A stretch of DNA of 64,000 nt from an uncultured Collinsella sp. (GCA_938005465.1 CALLNU010000019.1:1-64000); one strand, 5' to 3'. Numbered from the stretch's first letter, positions 24,278 to 34,192 are shown. The notes: generated from the sequence alone by a model not told the origin. Made by a program: numbers and translations.

Positions 24278-26365
24278 CTACACGTAGAACAGAATGTCAT
24301 CGTAGGTCGGGACCGGCCAGTAGTCGGCGGCCACAATTTCCTCCATGGCATCCACGGCGGCGCGCAGCGTATCCATAGCGGGAACGACCTCGTGTGCATA
24401 CACGTTGGCCTGCTCCTGACCATCGAGGGCTTCGGCCTTCTGATGCACGGCGTCGAGCGCCTTGATGGAGTCGTTGATGGTGGTGATACCGTTGCAGAGC
24501 TTGTTGAGCGTGTTCTGCTCGCACTGCATGGCGGCCTCCGCACCAGCGGCACGAATAGTCTCAAGGCCCTTAGCGACCTTGGTGGCATAGGCGGTAATGA
24601 CCGGGCGATAGGTACGACGCGCCTCGCGAACCATCGTGGTGGCCTCGATGTTCATGAGCTTGTTGTACTTCTCGAGCTTGCAGTCGTAGCGGCACTGGGC
24701 CTCGGCCTTGGTCAGGACGCCCGTCTCCTCAAAGAGCGCGATGGCCTTATCGGAAACAAAGGCGGGCAGGGCGTCGGCCGTGGTCTTGTTGTTGGCAAGG
24801 CCGCGCTTCTCGGCCTCAACGGGCCACTCGTCGGAGTAGCCATCGCCGGAAAAGAGAATGCGCTGGTGGTCGGTCAGGACCTTCTTGCAGTACTCGAGCG
24901 CAGCGTCCTGGAACTCATCCTCGGGCGTACCCTCAAGCGCGTCGGCGAAGGACTTGAGCGACTTGGCCACGGCGGCATCGAGCACCAGGTTGGAGTCGGA
25001 GACGTTCTGCTCGGAGCCGCAGGCACGGAACTCGAACTTGTTGCCGGTGAAGGCAAACGGGGAGGTGCGGTTGCGATCGGTGTTGTCCTGCATCAGCTTG
25101 GGCAGGGTATCGGCACCCAGGTCGAGCACGCCGCGCGTGGCATGGACGGAAGCCTTGCCATCGATAATCTTCTCGACGACCTCGGTAAGCTGGTCGCCCA
25201 GGAAGATGGACATAATCGCCGGAGGAGCCTCGTTGGCGCCCAGACGATGGTCGTTTCCGGCAGAGGCAACGGAGGCACGCAGGAGCTCCTGATAGTTATC
25301 GACGGCCTCGATCACCGCGGTGAGGAAGACGATGAACTGCAGGTTGTCGAGCGGGGTGTCGCCCGGATCGAGCAGATTCTCGGACTCGGTGCCAAGCGAC
25401 CAGTTGTTGTGCTTGCCCGAACCGTTGATGCCCTCGAAGGGCTTCTCGTGCAGCAGGCAGACCAAGTCGTGGCGGGAGGCGATGAGCTTCATCTTCTCCA
25501 TCATGACCAGATTCTGGTCGATGGCCTCGTTGACCTCGCCATAGACCGGTGCGAGCTCATGCTGGCAGGGAGCAACCTCGTTGTGCTTGGTCTTGGCGGG
25601 AATGCCAAGAGCCCACAGTTCATCGTCCAGATCCTTCATATAGGCCGAGACGGTGGGACGGATAGCGCCGAAGTAGTGCTCCTCGAGCTCCTGGCCCTTG
25701 CATGGAGCAGCACCAAAGAGGGTGCGGCCGGTGATGACCAGGTCCTTGCGCTTGCGGTAAGCGTCCTTCTTGATCAGGAAGTACTCCTGCTCGTCACCCA
25801 CGGAAGGAACGACCTTCTTGGGGGTCTTGCCAAACAGCGCCAAAACGCGCTTAGACTCACGCGAGAGCGCGGTCATGGAGCGCAGCAGCGGGGTCTTCTT
25901 GTCCAGGGCCTCGCCCGTGTAGGAGCAGAAAGCCGTGGGGATGCACAGGACATCGTCCTTGATAAAGGCGGGGCTGGTGGGGTCCCAAGCGGTGTAGCCA
26001 CGGGCCTCGAAGGTAGCACGCAGGCCACCGTTGGGGAAGCTCGAGGCATCGGGCTCGCCCTGGATGAGGTTCTTGCCCGTAAACTTGGTAATGGCGGTGC
26101 CGTCGTGGTTGGGCTCCAGGAAGCTGTCGTGCTTCTCGGAAGTAATGCCCGAAAGCGGCTGGAACCAGTGCGCGTAGTGCGTCGCGCCCTTGGAGATGGC
26201 CCAGACCTTCATGGCATGGGCAACGGCGTTGGCCACATCCAGGTCGAGCGGCTCACCGCCCTCGAGGGTTGCAGCAAGGCGCTTCCAAATGTCCTTGGGG
26301 AGGTAGTCCTTCATGACTTCCTCAGAGAACACCATGGTCCCGAAGCGGTCAGTAAGTTCGGCCAT
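24278..26365 (-). CDS. glnA: Glutamine synthetase type III
   Basis: A 695-residue GSIII enzyme (ATP, glutamate and ammonia to glutamine), the long dodecameric form common in Bacteroidetes, cyanobacteria and some gut Firmicutes/Actinobacteria. Family marks include [18 protein letters not shown] at the start, [14 protein letters not shown], the substrate loop [33 protein letters not shown], and the ATP-binding [18 protein letters not shown] 26365 has AGGGAG 8 bases upstream; a frame extension of 21 codons upstream is unlikely. It is divergent from metF across a 425-bp region with a long nested palindrome. No GlnB/GlnR gene is next to it. Confidence 0.96.
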   Translation of the reverse strand: MAELTDRFGTMVFSEEVMKDYLPKDIWKRLAATLEGGEPLDLDVANAVAHAMKVWAISKGATHYAHWFQPLSGITSEKHDSFLEPNHDGTAITKFTGKNLIQGEPDASSFPNGGLRATFEARGYTAWDPTSPAFIKDDVLCIPTAFCSYTGEALDKKTPLLRSMTALSRESKRVLALFGKTPKKVVPSVGDEQEYFLIKKDAYRKRKDLVITGRTLFGAAPCKGQELEEHYFGAIRPTVSAYMKDLDDELWALGIPAKTKHNEVAPCQHELAPVYGEVNEAIDQNLVMMEKMKLIASRHDLVCLLHEKPFEGINGSGKHNNWSLGTESENLLDPGDTPLDNLQFIVFLTAVIEAVDNYQELLRASVASAGNDHRLGANEAPPAIMSIFLGDQLTEVVEKIIDGKASVHATRGVLDLGADTLPKLMQDNTDRNRTSPFAFTGNKFEFRACGSEQNVSDSNLVLDAAVAKSLKSFADALEGTPEDEFQDAALEYCKKVLTDHQRILFSGDGYSDEWPVEAEKRGLANNKTTADALPAFVSDKAIALFEETGVLTKAEAQCRYDCKLEKYNKLMNIEATTMVREARRTYRPVITAYATKVAKGLETIRAAGAEAAMQCEQNTLNKLCNGITTINDSIKALDAVHQKAEALDGQEQANVYAHEVVPAMDTLRAAVDAMEEIVAADYWPVPTYDDILFYV

Positions 26366-26790
26366 ACGGAACTCCCTTCGTATCGGCACCGCGTGAGAAG
26401 CGGTGTTGATTACTAACGAACGAGTCATAGCTTAGACTCGCCGTGTTTCCGCGACATTGCCGTTATGTTGCTGTCGCGAAACCAATCAATGAGGTTACCC
26501 CATCGAGGCGGTATTGCCACCCTCAACAGCCAATCAACTGCATAAATTGCAGACCTCTCCCCATGGTTTAAGGGTAGTCAATGTAGGATGGAGCTCTATT
26601 AACTGGTATTTCGCATCAGATACCATTCAATATAGTCCCCATCCTACATTGACCGTTCTGTTATAGGAAATGCCGATAGCGAAGCATTTTCGATTGGTAT
26701 TCCCAAATAGCGAGTAAAACTCCACCGTGGCGCAGTGGTGCTGTAGAATCCTTACAACACATCGCACTAAAGTATCTAAAGGAGCACGAT
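26366..26790. other. Divergent glnA-metF intergenic region
   Basis: No gene is supported in these 425 bp. It holds the 77-bp nested palindrome 26577-26653 and, near metF, a TAGAAT box (about 26750) that could be the metF -10. I saw no recognisable B12 or SAM riboswitch fold, though one cannot be excluded by eye. Confidence 0.6.
26577..26653. repeat. 77-bp nested palindrome between glnA and metF
   Basis: Perfect 15-bp outer arms GTCAATGTAGGATGG (26577-26591) and CCATCCTACATTGAC (26639-26653). An inner palindrome GGTAT...ATACC (26605-26609/26620-26624) is flanked by CTATT and AATATAG. It would form one long stem with bulges. Location suits either a regulator-binding array or a mobile hairpin. 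Confidence 0.8.
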
Positions 26791-27663
26791 ATGCGCGTCG
26801 ACGAGGTTTTTGAGCAGGCAGCATCCCTGGGCACCACGCCTATTTCGTTTGAGATGTTCCCGCCCAAGGGCGAGCTGACCCTCGACACGGCTCGCGAAGT
26901 GGCGGGCAATCTGTGCAAGCTTTCGCCGAGCTTTGTCTCGGTCACCTGCTCGGCCGGCGGCTCGGGCAACGGCGCCACCACCGCCCCCATCGCGCATATG
27001 ATTTCGAGCGAATTCGATACGCCCTCGGTGGCGCACCTCACCTGCGTTGGCCGCACGCATGCCGACATCGCCGCCAAGATTGATGAATACCGCTCCGCCG
27101 GCGTAGAAAATGTACTGGCCCTGCGCGGCGATCTTCCCGCCGGCGCGACCGAGGACGACAAGCCCGCGTCGGACTACGCCTACGCCCGCGACCTCATCCC
27201 TGAGCTCGTCGACGCCGGCTTTTGCGTGGGCGCCGCAGCCTACCCCGAGGGCCACATTGCCTGCGAGGATCTTAACCTCTCGATTGAGTACCTCAAGCAA
27301 AAGCAAGACGCCGGCGCGAGCTTTTTTGTGACACAGCTCTTCTTTGATAACGAGTGCTTCTATCGCTTCCGCGAGCTTGCCGACAAAGCGGGCATCATCG
27401 TGCCCATTACCGCGGGCATCATGCCGTTTATGGGAAAGTCGCAGATCAGCCGCATGGTCTTTATGTGCGGCGCATCGCTGCCCTCCCCCGTTATCAAGAT
27501 TCTCGCCAAATACGAGAACGACCCCGAGAGTCTGCAGGCAGCCGGCGTGGATTATGCCGCCCGCCAGCTTTGCGACCTCAAGGAGCACGGCGCCGACGGT
27601 CTGCACCTGTACACTATGAACCGTCCTGCAATCGCCGCGACCATTATGGAGCGCCTGGGGTAA
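26791..27663 (+). CDS. metF: 5,10-methylenetetrahydrofolate reductase
   Basis: A 290-residue FAD enzyme making 5-methyl-THF, the methyl donor for the methionine synthase encoded two genes on. The TIM-barrel starts ISFEMFPPKGE with the conserved Glu, then VSVTCSAGGSGN, HLTCVGRT, NVLALRGDLP and FFVTQLFFDN. AAAGGAG precedes ATG 26791. Its stop overlaps the next start in TAATG. The metF, activation-domain and metH genes form one methionine operon. Confidence 0.95.
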   Translation: MRVDEVFEQAASLGTTPISFEMFPPKGELTLDTAREVAGNLCKLSPSFVSVTCSAGGSGNGATTAPIAHMISSEFDTPSVAHLTCVGRTHADIAAKIDEYRSAGVENVLALRGDLPAGATEDDKPASDYAYARDLIPELVDAGFCVGAAAYPEGHIACEDLNLSIEYLKQKQDAGASFFVTQLFFDNECFYRFRELADKAGIIVPITAGIMPFMGKSQISRMVFMCGASLPSPVIKILAKYENDPESLQAAGVDYAARQLCDLKEHGADGLHLYTMNRPAIAATIMERLG

Positions 27664-28451
27664 TGGAAAATCCGCACGTCGATACAACCGTTGTCGAAGT
27701 GCCGGCCGACCTTGCGTCGCCGGCGCTTTACCGTATCGACGCTGCCCACCGCCCTCGCGTCGACCGTGCCGAGATGCTGCGGTATCTGGGCTACGGCGGC
27801 CAGCAGATTGAGCCCGAGCTGTCACGACGTATTGAGCTTGTGGTCGAGCGCCTAGAGCTGGATATCGAGCCCCGCGGCGTGCGACGCGTGTTTGCCGTCG
27901 ATGCCATGGGCGTCGACGAGCAGGGCGAGCCCTGCATCCGCTTGGTTGGCACCAATGTTGAGCTGCGGGGTCGTGATATCTATCGCCACCTCAAAGACGC
28001 CCGCTTTGCCGCACTCATGGCATGCACCCTCGGCATGGACGCCGAGCGTCGTCTGCGCACCACGGGAGCCCAGCAGCCCCTGGAGGGAGCCGTGCTCGAC
28101 GCCGCATGCTCTGCCTATGTGGAAGCCGCCGTCGAGCAGATGGACCAGCAGATCAAGGCTGCGGCCGCCGCACACGGACTCGCCGGCAACTGGCGCTTTA
28201 GCCCCGGCTACGGCGACTGCCCGCTTACGGCCCAGCGCTCAATCGTGGCTGCGCTCAACGCCACGCGACTCATTGGCCTTACCGTCACCCCCACCAGCCT
28301 GCTCATGCCCACCAAGAGCGTGACCGCGGTGATCGGTCTGTTTGACGGCGAGGTCCACGACGCCCAGAGCCGCCCCACCTGCAATATCTGCCGCATGCGC
28401 GAGCACTGCCGCTTCCGCGCCGCCCACACCACCTGCTATTCCAGCCATTAG
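27663..28451 (+). CDS. Stand-alone methionine synthase activation-domain protein
   Basis: A 262-residue protein equivalent to the C-terminal AdoMet-binding activation domain of E. coli MetH. Core motifs are WRFSPGYGDCPLTAQ and LTPTSLL-type TVTPTSLLMPTKSVTAVIGL, which bind AdoMet during reductive remethylation of cob(II)alamin. The C-terminus carries CNICRMREHC, a four-Cys-like cluster seen in such single-domain forms. Start ATG 27663 overlaps the metF stop. The following metH lacks this domain, so it very likely acts in trans. Confidence 0.9.
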   Translation: MENPHVDTTVVEVPADLASPALYRIDAAHRPRVDRAEMLRYLGYGGQQIEPELSRRIELVVERLELDIEPRGVRRVFAVDAMGVDEQGEPCIRLVGTNVELRGRDIYRHLKDARFAALMACTLGMDAERRLRTTGAQQPLEGAVLDAACSAYVEAAVEQMDQQIKAAAAAHGLAGNWRFSPGYGDCPLTAQRSIVAALNATRLIGLTVTPTSLLMPTKSVTAVIGLFDGEVHDAQSRPTCNICRMREHCRFRAAHTTCYSSH

Positions 28452-28460
28452 GAGCCCTCG

Positions 28461-31019
28461 ATGTTTACTCCGCTTATCACTCATGATCTGGACGGCGCCG
28501 CGCTAGCGGCGCCCGTTGATGCTGCCCGTCGTAATGGTGCCGCGTACAAGACGCGCACAATTGATGACCTTCGCATTAAGGACGATCGTCTGCGTGCGGC
28601 CATCGAGGGCACGGGACACCTGTTGTTTGACGGCGGCATGGGCACCATGCTGCAGGCGGCCGGCATGAAGGCAGGCGCCCTGCCCGAGCTGCTCAACTTT
28701 GAGGAGCCCCAGGTTATCACCGATATCCAACGTCAATATGTCGAGGCCGGCTGTGACGTGATCACCGCCAACACCTTTGGCGCCAACGCCCACAAGCTCG
28801 ACGGTGCCGCCACCGTGGCAGACGTCTTTGCCGCGGCCGTCGCCTGTGCCCGCGAGGCCGGCGCCCGCTACGTCGCCGGTGACATCGGCCCCATCGGCGC
28901 GCTGCTTCGCCCCCTGGGAACCCTCAGCTTCGACGAGGCCTACGACCTCTTTGCCGAGGAAGTGCGCGCCGGCGTCGCCGCTGGTGTGGACCTCTTTATC
29001 GTCGAGACCATGACCGACCTGGCCGAGATCAAGGCCGCCGTCCTCGCCTGCCGCGAGAACTCCGACCTGCCCGTCTTTGCCACCATGACCTTTGAGGAAG
29101 ATGGCCGCACCTTCTTGGGCACGAGTCCCGAGGTGGCCGCCATCACGCTCGACGCCATCGGCGCCGACGTTCTGGGCATCAACTGCAGCCAGGGACCGGC
29201 CGAGCTCCGAGGACTTGCCGCACGTATGCTCACCGTCACCGACAAGCCTGTTATGGTGCAGGCCAATGCGGGACTGCCCCGCGTAGACGATAACGGCAAT
29301 ACCGTCTTTGATATCCAGGCACCCGAGTACGCCGAGGCCGTCGCCGGCATGATTGCCGACGGCGTGAGCGTCGTCGGCGGATGCTGCGGTACCACGCCCA
29401 CGCACATGGCGGCACTGCGCACCCTCATCGACAATCACACGCCCAGCCCGCGCCACCGCAAGCCCAGCATGTCGGTCACAAGCGCCCAGACCGTGGTGGA
29501 CCTCCCCTGCGACGGCCACAAAATCGCCGTCATCGGCGAGCGCATCAATCCCACCGGCAAAAAGCGCCTGCAGCAGGCCCTGCGCGACGGCGACCTGGAC
29601 TACGTCGTGAGCCAGGGCATCAGCCAGCAGGAGCAGGGCGCCGACATCCTGGACGTCAACGTGGGCCTGCCCGAGATCGACGAGGTCAAGATCATCCAGC
29701 AGGCCACCGAGCAGCTCCAGGGTTCCACGCTCCTGCCGCTGCAGATCGACTCCACCGACCCCGCAGCCGTCGAGGCAGCCGTGCGCCGCTACGCCGGCAA
29801 GCCCATCATCAACTCGGTCAATGGCAAACAGCAGATTATGGATGAGATCTTTCCGCTGGTCGCCCACTACGGCACCAACGTCGTCGGCCTTACGCTCGAC
29901 GAAGGCGGCATCCCCGATACCGCCGAAGCCCGCTTCGCCATCGCCGAGCGCATCGTGGCCGAAGCCGCCCGTTACGGCATCGGCCCGGACCGCATCCTCA
30001 TCGACTGCCTGGTCATGACCGCCTCGACCAACCAGCGCCAGGCCGAACAGATCCTGCGCGCCATGTCCCTGTGCAAGGAGCGCTTGGGCGTCAAATGCGC
30101 ACTCGGCGTGTCGAACATCAGCTTTGGCTTGCCTGCCCGCCCGCTGCTGGGCTCGGTCTTTTTGGCTGCCGCCTTCGGCGCGGGCCTGGACGCTCCCATC
30201 ATGAACCCGGGCTCCAAGCGCTTTATGGATACCGTCTACAGCTATCGCGTCCTGAGCGTTGAGGACGAGGGCTCGACCGGATACATCGAGCGCTACGCCG
30301 GCTGGACCGATCCGTATAAGATCGCCGCGAACCCGGCGGCGGCTCAGGCGGTATCGACCGACACTGTGCCCGCTGCTGGTACCGCCGGCACCGACGGCAA
30401 CGACGACCCGATCCGTCGCATGGTCGTCTCGGGCCGCAAGGGCGAGATCGCGGCCGAGACCGAGCGCCTGCTGACAGATCACGATGCCATGGACCTCATC
30501 AACAATCACTTTATCCCCGCCCTCGACGAGGTCGGCGTCCTCTTTGACCAGGGTAAATTCTTCTTGCCGCAGCTCATGGCCTCGGCCGAGGCAGCGCGCG
30601 TGGGTTTTGACACCATCAAGCGCCTGATGCCCGCCGGCGAGATTGCCGACAAGGGCAAGATCTGCGTGGCCACCGTCAAGGGCGACATCCACGATATTGG
30701 CAAGAACATCGTCAAGATGCTGCTCGATAACTACGGCTATACCGTCTTTGACCTGGGCCGCGACGTCGACCCTCAAGAGGTGCTCAAGACCGTACAGGAA
30801 CGCGACATCAAACTCGTCGGCCTCTCGGCGCTTATGACTACCACGGTCGTCGCCATGGAGGAGACCATCAAGCTGCTTCATGCCGAGGTTCCGGGTGTCA
30901 AGATCATCGTAGGCGGCGCCGTGCTCACCCCCGAATACGCCAAGCAGATCGGCGCGGACTACTACGCCAAGGACGCCGCCGAAAGCGCTCGTATCGCCGA
31001 AGAGGTCTTTGGGCAGTAA
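28461..31019 (+). CDS. metH: Cobalamin-dependent methionine synthase lacking the activation domain
   Basis: An 852-residue enzyme transferring methyl from methyl-THF to homocysteine through B12. Residues about 55-325 form the homocysteine/zinc domain (LLFDGGMGTML; Cys ligands in NCSQG and GGCCGTTP). Residues about 345-610 form the pterin domain (GERINPTGKKRL, DILDVNVGLPEID). A Pro/Thr/Ala linker precedes the B12 cap and Rossmann domains, with base-off ligand His in KGDIHDIGKNIV and [22 protein letters not shown]. It stops after the B12 domain; E. coli MetH is about 1,230 residues. The missing function is supplied by the gene just upstream. Confidence 0.95.
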   Translation: MFTPLITHDLDGAALAAPVDAARRNGAAYKTRTIDDLRIKDDRLRAAIEGTGHLLFDGGMGTMLQAAGMKAGALPELLNFEEPQVITDIQRQYVEAGCDVITANTFGANAHKLDGAATVADVFAAAVACAREAGARYVAGDIGPIGALLRPLGTLSFDEAYDLFAEEVRAGVAAGVDLFIVETMTDLAEIKAAVLACRENSDLPVFATMTFEEDGRTFLGTSPEVAAITLDAIGADVLGINCSQGPAELRGLAARMLTVTDKPVMVQANAGLPRVDDNGNTVFDIQAPEYAEAVAGMIADGVSVVGGCCGTTPTHMAALRTLIDNHTPSPRHRKPSMSVTSAQTVVDLPCDGHKIAVIGERINPTGKKRLQQALRDGDLDYVVSQGISQQEQGADILDVNVGLPEIDEVKIIQQATEQLQGSTLLPLQIDSTDPAAVEAAVRRYAGKPIINSVNGKQQIMDEIFPLVAHYGTNVVGLTLDEGGIPDTAEARFAIAERIVAEAARYGIGPDRILIDCLVMTASTNQRQAEQILRAMSLCKERLGVKCALGVSNISFGLPARPLLGSVFLAAAFGAGLDAPIMNPGSKRFMDTVYSYRVLSVEDEGSTGYIERYAGWTDPYKIAANPAAAQAVSTDTVPAAGTAGTDGNDDPIRRMVVSGRKGEIAAETERLLTDHDAMDLINNHFIPALDEVGVLFDQGKFFLPQLMASAEAARVGFDTIKRLMPAGEIADKGKICVATVKGDIHDIGKNIVKMLLDNYGYTVFDLGRDVDPQEVLKTVQERDIKLVGLSALMTTTVVAMEETIKLLHAEVPGVKIIVGGAVLTPEYAKQIGADYYAKDAAESARIAEEVFGQ

Positions 31020-31044
31020 CACAACGGAAACAACCGAGCACCAA

Positions 31045-31082
31045 AACGTGCCGCACGCGCCACTTGGCACGTGCGGCACGTT
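31045..31082 (+). terminator. Hairpin after metH
   Basis: AACGTGCCGCACG/CGTGCGGCACGTT with a 12-nt loop, 25 bp after the metH stop. No clear T run follows, so termination strength is uncertain. Confidence 0.6.
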
Positions 31083-31127
31083 AGAATAGATAAGATTATG
31101 CTCGTTTTGGCAGATAGGAGCGCAAGG

Positions 31128-32492
31128 ATGGCGATCACGCCCGCAGAAATCGCGGAAACCCGCGGCATGGTTGAGGAGCAGAACCTCGACATCAGGACCA
31201 TCACCATGGGTGTTTCGCTCATGGGTTGCGGTGACGAGAACCTCGACCGCATGTGCACGAAGATCTACGACCACGTGACGCACACGGCCGAGCACCTGGT
31301 CGAGACCGCCGAGAACCTCGAGCGCGAGTACGGTATCCCCATCGTCAACAAGCGCGTCTCGGTCACCCCGGTGGCGCAGATTGCCGCGTGCTGCAAGGAT
31401 GAGGACCTCACCCCCATCGCGCACGCCCTCGACCGCGCGGCCGAGACGCTCGGCATCGATTACCTGGGCGGCTTCTCCGCACTCGTCCAGAAGGGCATCG
31501 GCGACGCCGACCGCCGTGTCATCCAGTCCATCCCCCAGGCGCTCGCCGCCACCAGCCGCGTCTGCTCCAGCGTCAACGTCGCTAGCCTGCGCGCCGGCAT
31601 CAACATGGACGCCGTGCTCATGGCGGCGCAGACCATCATCGATGCCGCCAAGCTTACGGCCGATGAGGATTCCGTTGGCGCCTCCAAGTTTGTCTGCTTT
31701 GCCAACATGGTCGAGGACTCCCCGTTTATGGCGGGCGCCGTCCACGGCGGTGGCGAGGCCGACGCCGTCATCAACGTAGGCGTCTCGGGTCCCGGCGTTA
31801 TGGCCGCAGCCCTGGAGAAGCTGCCCGATTCCGCATCGATGATGGAAGTCGCCGAGAAGATTAAGCAGACCGCCTTTAAGATCACCCGTGCCGGCGAGCT
31901 CATGAGCCGTGAGGCCGCCCATCGACTGGGTGTCGAGAAGGGCATTGTCGACCTGTCGCTCGCACCTACGCCTGCCATTGGCGACTCCGTTGCGCGCATC
32001 CTCGAGATCATCGGCGTGGGCACCTGTGGTGGCCCCGGAACGACCTGCGCGCTCGCCATGCTCAACGATGCCGTCAAGAAGGGCGGCGTCATGGCCAGCT
32101 CCAGCGTGGGCGGTCTCTCGGGTGCCTTTATCCCCGTGTCCGAGGACGCCGGCATGATCGCCGCCGTCGAGGCCGGCGCGCTTTCGCTCGAGAAGCTCGA
32201 GGCCATGACCTGCGTGTGCTCCGTTGGCCTGGACATGATCGCCATCCCCGGCGACACCCCGGTCGAGACCATCGCCGGCATCATCGCCGACGAGATGGCC
32301 ATCGGCGTCATCAACAATAAGACCACGGCCGTCCGCGTGATTCCCGCCATCGGCAAGGGTGTGGGCGACTGCGTCGAGTACGGCGGCCTGTTCGGCCGTG
32401 CGCCCATCATGCCGGTGAACCCCAACGCCGGCACCGTGCTTGCCCACCGCGGTGGACGCTTCCCGGCACCGCTGAACTCGCTGAAGAACTAG
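31128..32492 (+). CDS. UPF0210/DUF711 (PFL-like) family protein
   Basis: A 454-residue protein of the UPF0210 family, which adopts a pyruvate-formate-lyase-like fold without a known reaction. Conserved stretches are [61 protein letters not shown] and [20 protein letters not shown]. The glycyl-radical site of true PFL is not visible. I start at ATG 31128 (AGGAGCGCAAGG upstream), which gives the usual family length; an upstream in-frame ATG is poorer. The family normally follows an ACT-domain gene; here metH precedes it instead. Confidence 0.88.
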   Translation: MAITPAEIAETRGMVEEQNLDIRTITMGVSLMGCGDENLDRMCTKIYDHVTHTAEHLVETAENLEREYGIPIVNKRVSVTPVAQIAACCKDEDLTPIAHALDRAAETLGIDYLGGFSALVQKGIGDADRRVIQSIPQALAATSRVCSSVNVASLRAGINMDAVLMAAQTIIDAAKLTADEDSVGASKFVCFANMVEDSPFMAGAVHGGGEADAVINVGVSGPGVMAAALEKLPDSASMMEVAEKIKQTAFKITRAGELMSREAAHRLGVEKGIVDLSLAPTPAIGDSVARILEIIGVGTCGGPGTTCALAMLNDAVKKGGVMASSSVGGLSGAFIPVSEDAGMIAAVEAGALSLEKLEAMTCVCSVGLDMIAIPGDTPVETIAGIIADEMAIGVINNKTTAVRVIPAIGKGVGDCVEYGGLFGRAPIMPVNPNAGTVLAHRGGRFPAPLNSLKN

Positions 32493-32510
32493 CTGAGGGG
32501 TTCGGGCGAG

Positions 32511-32642
32511 GAGCCCCGGGGAGGGCAAATATATAAGGTCGCCTGCTCGGACAGTCCTGGCTCGCACGGAGAGCACATTAAGTGCTCTCCGGCTCGTGCG
32601 GAACTCGCGATCGACCTTATATATTTGCCCTCCCCGGGGCTC
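32511..32642 (-). repeat. Element A copy 2: nested hairpin with perfect 31-bp outer stem
   Basis: Arms 32511-32541 and 32612-32642 are exact reverse complements (GAGCCCCGGGGAGGGC outer, ATATATAAGGTCG inner). The 70-nt core, read on the minus strand, matches copy 1 except for one extra C, including GAGTTCCGCACG, CACTTAATGTG and CAGGACTGTCCG. It starts 18 bp after the UPF0210 stop. The outer stem shares no long sequence with copy 1 despite the near-identical core. Confidence 0.92.
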
Positions 32643-32757
32643 CCGCACTTCTCAACCTTGGCTGAGTTCCATCCCGGGTGCAGTTGCTTCGCTCCTGCAC
32701 CACATGGTTGATGCGGTGGTTTGGCGCTGGATCGGTTCTTTCTGATATATGCTGGTT

Positions 32758-32790
32758 GCGGCTCTTCTTTTGAGGGGGAGTCGCTTTTTT
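32758..32790 (+). terminator. Terminator-like hairpin before the methyltransferase gene
   Basis: GCGGCTC...GAGTCGC (one G-T pair) followed by TTTTTT. It lies 20 bp upstream of the next start codon and would act on transcripts entering from element A. Another weak hairpin, GGTGCAG/CTGCACC, lies at about 32676-32700. Confidence 0.45.
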
Positions 32791-32809
32791 GTTGTGAGGG
32801 GGATGGCCC

Positions 32810-33697
32810 GTGGCTGATGGTGTAATTCAATCTGAGCTTCTTTCTGCTGATTGGAATGGCGAATGGATGCGTCTGCAGGCTGATCGGCATCGGGCTGATG
32901 ATTCTTTTGAGTGGGATAAGCGGGCTCGGCATTTTCGTCCGCTGGAGACTGCCCCGTATGCTCGGGATTTTATAAAACTGCTGGCGCTTGAGCCTGGCGA
33001 GTCGGTGCTCGATATGGGGTGCGGGGCTGGGTCGATTGCTATTCCACTTGCTCAGGCTGGGCATCCTGTGATTGCCGCTGACTTTTCCCCTGCTATGTTG
33101 GGCACGCTTGATGCTGGCATTGAGTTCTATGGGCTCAAGGATCGCATTACACCGCTTGAGCTTGCTTGGGATGATGATTGGGATTTGGTTGGACCGGTCG
33201 CGAAAGCGGTGGATGTTGCCTTTGCCAGTCGCTCTGTCACCACGACCAACCTAAAAGGCGCGCTTGCCAAGCTCGACCGCACGGCTCGCCGGCGTTGTGC
33301 TGTCACGATGGTCGCCAACTCCAGCCCGCGCTATGACCTGCACGTGATGAACGCCATCGGCGCCTCGGTTACCTGCAGTAATGGCTTTGTGTACGCCTTC
33401 AACATCCTCATTCAGATGGGTGCGTTGCCGCAGGTTACGTACTTTGAATCGCCTCGTCGCGATACCTTCGATAGCCTTGAGGCAGGTGTGGCGGATTTTT
33501 CCCGTATGCTCGAGCATGGCAACGAGGATAAGATCGACCGCCTGCGCGACTACATCGCCCAGCACATGATCGAGAACCCCCATGCCGGTGAGCCGGGCTC
33601 CAAGGGCGTGCCGCAGGGGCGCTATATGCTCGATCATGTCCGCAAGGTTCGTTGGGCGTTTATTGCATGGGAGCCGGTCTCTGCGCCCAGCTCATAG
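32810..33697 (+). CDS. Class I SAM-dependent methyltransferase
   Basis: A 295-residue Rossmann methyltransferase. AdoMet motif I is VLDMGCGAGSIAIPLAQ (residues about 65-81), the acidic strand 2 end is VIAADFSPAML, and the post-I region follows. The C-terminal third is unusual and helical (FDSLEAGVADFSRML). The substrate is unknown; DNA, RNA and small molecules are all possible. It begins with GTG 32810 after GAGGGGGA. The first ~400 bp use many T-ending codons and are less GC-rich than neighbouring genes, suggesting acquisition or weak selection. Confidence 0.82.
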   Translation: MADGVIQSELLSADWNGEWMRLQADRHRADDSFEWDKRARHFRPLETAPYARDFIKLLALEPGESVLDMGCGAGSIAIPLAQAGHPVIAADFSPAMLGTLDAGIEFYGLKDRITPLELAWDDDWDLVGPVAKAVDVAFASRSVTTTNLKGALAKLDRTARRRCAVTMVANSSPRYDLHVMNAIGASVTCSNGFVYAFNILIQMGALPQVTYFESPRRDTFDSLEAGVADFSRMLEHGNEDKIDRLRDYIAQHMIENPHAGEPGSKGVPQGRYMLDHVRKVRWAFIAWEPVSAPSS

Positions 33698-33855
33698 CCT
33701 GTTCGCAGCCCGCACCGCCCACTCACTCGGCATCCGCATTCTTTTTGAACTGGGCAAACGCACTCCACACCGCGCCGTTCCTGCGCTATCGTGGGACAGC
33801 TCACGTAGATTAAGGCCCCATTGCGGGGCGCCCCATACATAGAAAGCGAGAACCC

Positions 33856-34155
33856 ATGGCACTGACAGGAGCACAGGTCAAGCAGCTTCGCAGCATGGCC
33901 CATCACCTCAACCCCGCCATCATCATCGGCAAGTCCGATGTCAACGAGGGCACCGTCGAGCAGACGGTCGCCTATCTGGAGAAGCACGAGCTCGTTAAGT
34001 GCTCCGTGCTCGATGGCTCCAGTCTTTCCGCCCGCGAGGCCGCCGAAGAGCTCGCTGAGCGCTGCCACGCCGAGGTCGTCCAGGTCATCGGCCGCAAGTT
34101 CTCGCTGTATCGCGAGTCCTCGCGCAAGGACATCGAGAAGATCAAGCTCGTCTAA
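33856..34155 (+). CDS. yhbY: YhbY/CRS1-YhbY (CRM) RNA-binding protein
   Basis: A 99-residue single CRM-domain protein that binds pre-50S ribosomal particles. The fold is visible as LTGAQVKQLRSMAHHLNPAIIIGKSDV, with GKSD standing for the GxxG-type loop, then VIGRKFSLYRES at the end. The length is normal. AAGCGAGA precedes ATG 33856. It is a lone gene here, ending in a T-tailed terminator shared in position with the convergent regulator at 34225. Confidence 0.92.
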   Translation: MALTGAQVKQLRSMAHHLNPAIIIGKSDVNEGTVEQTVAYLEKHELVKCSVLDGSSLSAREAAEELAERCHAEVVQVIGRKFSLYRESSRKDIEKIKLV

Positions 34156-34192
34156 GAGCCAATGATCCGGCGAGCCAACACATAGCAAGCTT

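Noticed and set aside
26654..26790. A cobalamin or SAM riboswitch before the metF-metH operon.
   Set aside because: No B12-box-like or SAM-I-like conserved strings were recognisable in the 137-nt leader. A covariance-model search would settle it.
28503..32648. A 1,381-codon open frame on the minus strand opposite metH and the UPF0210 gene.
   Set aside because: It is the antisense frame of two well-conserved genes in GC-rich DNA. Its translation is low-complexity (Gly/Asp/Val/His-rich) and matches no family.
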